Below, piece by piece: positions 61,681 through 64,000 of a DNA stretch of 64,000 bases. The number at the start of each line of letters is the position of its first letter. Position 1 is the stretch's first letter. Under the pieces are notes generated by a model. The model had not been told where the DNA came from, did no database searches, and was given only the letters and a program-made list of their open reading frames with translations. This stretch comes from DATCMH01 sp036563505 (lineage in GTDB: Bacteria > Pseudomonadota > Alphaproteobacteria > Rhizobiales > Beijerinckiaceae), in the NCBI GenBank assembly GCA_036563505.1, contig DATCMH010000001.1:62001-126000 (forward strand). The letters are read 5' to 3'. Position numbers and translations under genes: made by a program.

Positions 61681-63732
61681 ATGCTCCCGACCCTCCCGCC
61701 CGACAACCCCTTCGCGGCGCGTTGGGACACGCCGCATGGCGTGCCGCCCTTCGCGGCCATTCGTCCTGAGCATTACGAGCCTGCCTTCGCGGCCGCGATC
61801 GCTGCGCACCGGGCCGAGGTCGAGGCGGTGGCGACGCAAGGGGAGCCGCCCAGCTTCGCCAACACCATCGAGGCTTTGGAACGGGCCGGCCGGGCGCTGC
61901 GGCGCGTCTCGGCGGTGTTCTTCAATCTCTCAGGCTCCGACACGAACGACGCCCTGCAGGCGATCGAGCGGACGATGGCGCCCGTGCTTTCCCGACACCG
62001 CAGCGCGATCTACCTCGACGGCCGGCTCCACGCCCGGATCGCGGACCTCTTCGCCCGGCGCGAGTCCCTGGGGCTCACCCCTGAGCAGGACCGGGTGCTC
62101 GAGCGCTACGAGGCCTGGTTCCGCCGCGCCGGCGCCGGGGTCGACGCCCCGGCGAAGGAGCGGTTGGCCGCTATCTCCGAGCGCCTTGCGGTGCTCGCGA
62201 CGCAGTTCGGCCAGAACGTGCTTGCCGACGAGAAGCATTATGTCTTGCCCCTCGACGGCGAGGCGGATCTCGCGGACCTGCCCGAGAGCCTTCGCGCCGC
62301 CGCGGCCATCGCCGCCGCCGAGCGCGGCCTGCCGGGCCACGTTGTCACTCTCGCCCGATCCCTCGTCGAACCTTTCCTGGTGTCCTCGACCCGGCCGGAC
62401 CTGCGGGAGGAGGCCTACCGTGCCTGGACCCGGCGCGGCGAGGGCCGGCCGGAGACGGACAACTCAGGCCTGATCGCCGAGATCGTGGCGCTGCGCGCCG
62501 AGCGGGCCAAGCTCCTCGGCTATGACAGCTTCGCGCATTTCAAGCTCGATGACGCCATGGCGAAAACGCCTGAGGCCGTCGCCGGCCTACTCGACGCGGT
62601 CTGGACGCCGGCACGCGCGAAAGCCCTCGAGGAGCGTGAGGCGTTGGAAGCCCTGGCACAAGCGGAGGGCGGGAACGCCCGGATCGGCGCGGCGGACTGG
62701 CGCCACTACGCCGAACGCCGCCGCAAAGCCCTCCACGACCTCGACGAGGCCGAGATCAAGGCCTACCTGCCCCTGGACCAAGTGATCGAGGCGGCTTTTC
62801 ATGTCGCGAACCGGCTCTTCGGCCTGTCCTTCGCGCCGCGGCCCGACGTGCCCGTCTACCACCCGGACGTGCGCGCTTTCGAAGTCACGGACGCGGGGGG
62901 CGGCCATGTCGGCCTTTTCCTCGGCGACTATTTCGCTCGCGCCTCGAAGCGCAGCGGCGCCTGGATGAGCGCCCTCCGCTCGCAGGAGGCCCTCGACGGT
63001 CCGGTGCGGCCGATCATCGTCAACGTGATGAGCTTCGCCAAGGCGGCAGCGGGCGAGGCCTGCCTTCTGTCCTTCGACGACGCGCGCACCCTCTTCCACG
63101 AGTTCGGCCACGCGCTGCATGGCCTTCTCTCCGACGTGACCTATCCGGCGATCGCCGGCACCAGCGTCGCGGGGGACTTCGTGGAATTGCCCTCGCAGCT
63201 CTACGAGCACTGGCTCTCTCAGCCGGAGGTGCTGCGCCGCTTCGCGCGTCACCACCGCACCGGCGAGCCGATGCCGGACGCCCTGATCGAGCGGGTCCTC
63301 GCGGCCCGCAACGATGGCCAGGGGTTCGGCACCGTGGAGTATCTCGGCTCCGCTTTCGTCGACCTCGACTTCCATCTCGACCCGGACCCGCGGGCCATCG
63401 ACGCCCGCGCCGTCGAGGCCGCGACCCGCGCTCGGCTCGGGATCCCTGAGGAGATCGCGATGCGCCACCGGCCGCCGCACTTCGCCCATATCTTCTCGAG
63501 CGAAGGCTATGCGGCAGGCTACTACAGCTATCTCTGGTCCGAGGTGCTCGACGCCGACGCCTTCGAGGCCTTCGAGGAGACCGGCGACGTGTTCGACCCG
63601 AGCCTCGCGGAGCGGCTCAAAACCTTCATCTACGCCGCCGGCGGCCGGCAGGACCCCCGCGACGCCTACACCGCCTTCCGCGGCCGCCTGCCGACGCCCG
63701 ATGCGCTCCTGCGCAAGCGCGGGCTGGCGTGA
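61681..63732 (+). CDS. dcp: peptidyl-dipeptidase Dcp (M3 metallopeptidase)
   Basis: Zinc metallopeptidase that removes C-terminal dipeptides. The 683-residue protein has an N-terminal helical region like E. coli Dcp (NTNDALQAIER; RESLGLTPEQDRVLERYEAWF) and the zinc site HEFGH at 473-477 with the third-ligand region FVELPSQLYEHW. No signal peptide is seen, so it is likely cytoplasmic. The start MLPTLPPDNPF at 61681 is preferred over an upstream in-frame start at 61582 that would add a Pro-rich tail. It follows a repeat element. Confidence 0.93.
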   Translation: MLPTLPPDNPFAARWDTPHGVPPFAAIRPEHYEPAFAAAIAAHRAEVEAVATQGEPPSFANTIEALERAGRALRRVSAVFFNLSGSDTNDALQAIERTMAPVLSRHRSAIYLDGRLHARIADLFARRESLGLTPEQDRVLERYEAWFRRAGAGVDAPAKERLAAISERLAVLATQFGQNVLADEKHYVLPLDGEADLADLPESLRAAAAIAAAERGLPGHVVTLARSLVEPFLVSSTRPDLREEAYRAWTRRGEGRPETDNSGLIAEIVALRAERAKLLGYDSFAHFKLDDAMAKTPEAVAGLLDAVWTPARAKALEEREALEALAQAEGGNARIGAADWRHYAERRRKALHDLDEAEIKAYLPLDQVIEAAFHVANRLFGLSFAPRPDVPVYHPDVRAFEVTDAGGGHVGLFLGDYFARASKRSGAWMSALRSQEALDGPVRPIIVNVMSFAKAAAGEACLLSFDDARTLFHEFGHALHGLLSDVTYPAIAGTSVAGDFVELPSQLYEHWLSQPEVLRRFARHHRTGEPMPDALIERVLAARNDGQGFGTVEYLGSAFVDLDFHLDPDPRAIDARAVEAATRARLGIPEEIAMRHRPPHFAHIFSSEGYAAGYYSYLWSEVLDADAFEAFEETGDVFDPSLAERLKTFIYAAGGRQDPRDAYTAFRGRLPTPDALLRKRGLA

Positions 63733-63806
63733 GTTTGCATCGAGACGACTTTTCTGTACCCCCAATAATCGTTGACGCTTCGGGTTGTAGAGGGCAGGTT
63801 TCAACC

Positions 63807-64000
63807 GTGAGCCCGCTCCACTTCGACCCACGAAAGAGCCGGCGCAACGCCGCGGAGCGCGGCTTGCCCTTCGAAGCGCTCGAACGGTTCGATTGGCTCA
63901 CGTGCCTGATCGGCGTGTCGAAGACGCAAGACCCGACCACGACGCGCTTCACGGCGCTCGGCATGTTGGACGGGGATCTCGTGTTCGCGGTGTTCACACT
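63807..64000 (+). CDS. brnT: BrnT-like type II toxin, partial at window end
   Basis: The frame from GTG 63807 begins SPLHFDPRKSRRNAAERGLPF, then DWLTC, TRFTALGMLDGDLVFAVFT, and runs off the window. FDPxKxxxNxxxRGLPFE and the R...ALG..DG..V.VV.T block match BrnT/DUF497 toxins, ribonuclease-like RelE-fold proteins normally of about 90 residues followed by the BrnA antitoxin. AGGGCAGG lies about eight bases before the GTG. The antitoxin gene, if present, is beyond the window. Confidence 0.8.
   Translation, partial: MSPLHFDPRKSRRNAAERGLPFEALERFDWLTCLIGVSKTQDPTTTRFTALGMLDGDLVFAVFT

Overview
The window is about 64 kb of GC-rich chromosome from an alphaproteobacterium of the Hyphomicrobiales (Rhizobiales), most like the Methylobacterium / Salinarimonas / Beijerinckiaceae part of the order. 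This is inferred from gene content and order: dnaK-dnaJ-pmtA, OlsB-type ornithine lipid synthesis, malonyl-CoA decarboxylase with MatB, double cold-shock-domain proteins, an alphaproteobacterial RpoH promoter at dnaK, and many intergenic palindromic repeats. No rRNA, tRNA, CRISPR array, insertion sequence or prophage was seen. Most of the window is ordinary core and catabolic chromosome.

Layout. 0-6.5 kb: mutS, comM and a membrane hybrid histidine kinase. 6.6-10.5 kb: olsB behind a candidate PHO box, then a leftward gst-queG-SDR operon. 10.7-15.4 kb: uppP, a frameshifted MNT-type nucleotidyltransferase, a Cys-rich exported miniprotein, nth and a DUF2244 gene diverging from a 20-bp gap, an Ada-like gene and a Pro-rich exported protein. 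15.5-19.6 kb: the heat-shock locus dnaK-dnaJ-pmtA. 19.6-33.9 kb: fsr, plsC, a PHB-depolymerase-like esterase, P450, an EamA transporter, a ThDP enzyme with an amidase, two small-molecule enzymes, two lytic transglycosylases and a double cold-shock protein.

34.2-45.4 kb is one functional block. A leftward operon (enoyl-CoA hydratase, 3-hydroxyacyl-CoA dehydrogenase, IclR regulator, substrate-binding protein, LivHMGF) diverges from a rightward operon (acyl-CoA dehydrogenase, acyl-CoA ligase, PaaI-type thioesterase). Together they give uptake, CoA activation and one beta-oxidation turn up to the 3-ketoacyl-CoA, with regulation but no thiolase. The 131-bp divergent promoter holds two palindromes that could be IclR operators.

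45.4-50.3 kb: two small membrane proteins (one only 44 aa), a DeoR regulator, a Nudix hydrolase, a GAF-PAS-GGDEF-EAL protein and an L,D-transpeptidase. 50.5-55.0 kb: a second, complete amino-acid/amide ABC operon. 55.2-64.0 kb: a MATE exporter, a four-Cys miniprotein with a clear terminator, mcd-matB, a dienelactone-hydrolase-like protein, peptidyl-dipeptidase Dcp and the start of a BrnT-like toxin cut by the window edge.

Coding is dense. Many pairs overlap at stop/start (ATGA, GTGA, TTGA, TGATG), which supports translational coupling in the queG and both liv operons. At least four families of intergenic palindromic elements occur, one of them inside the first liv operon.
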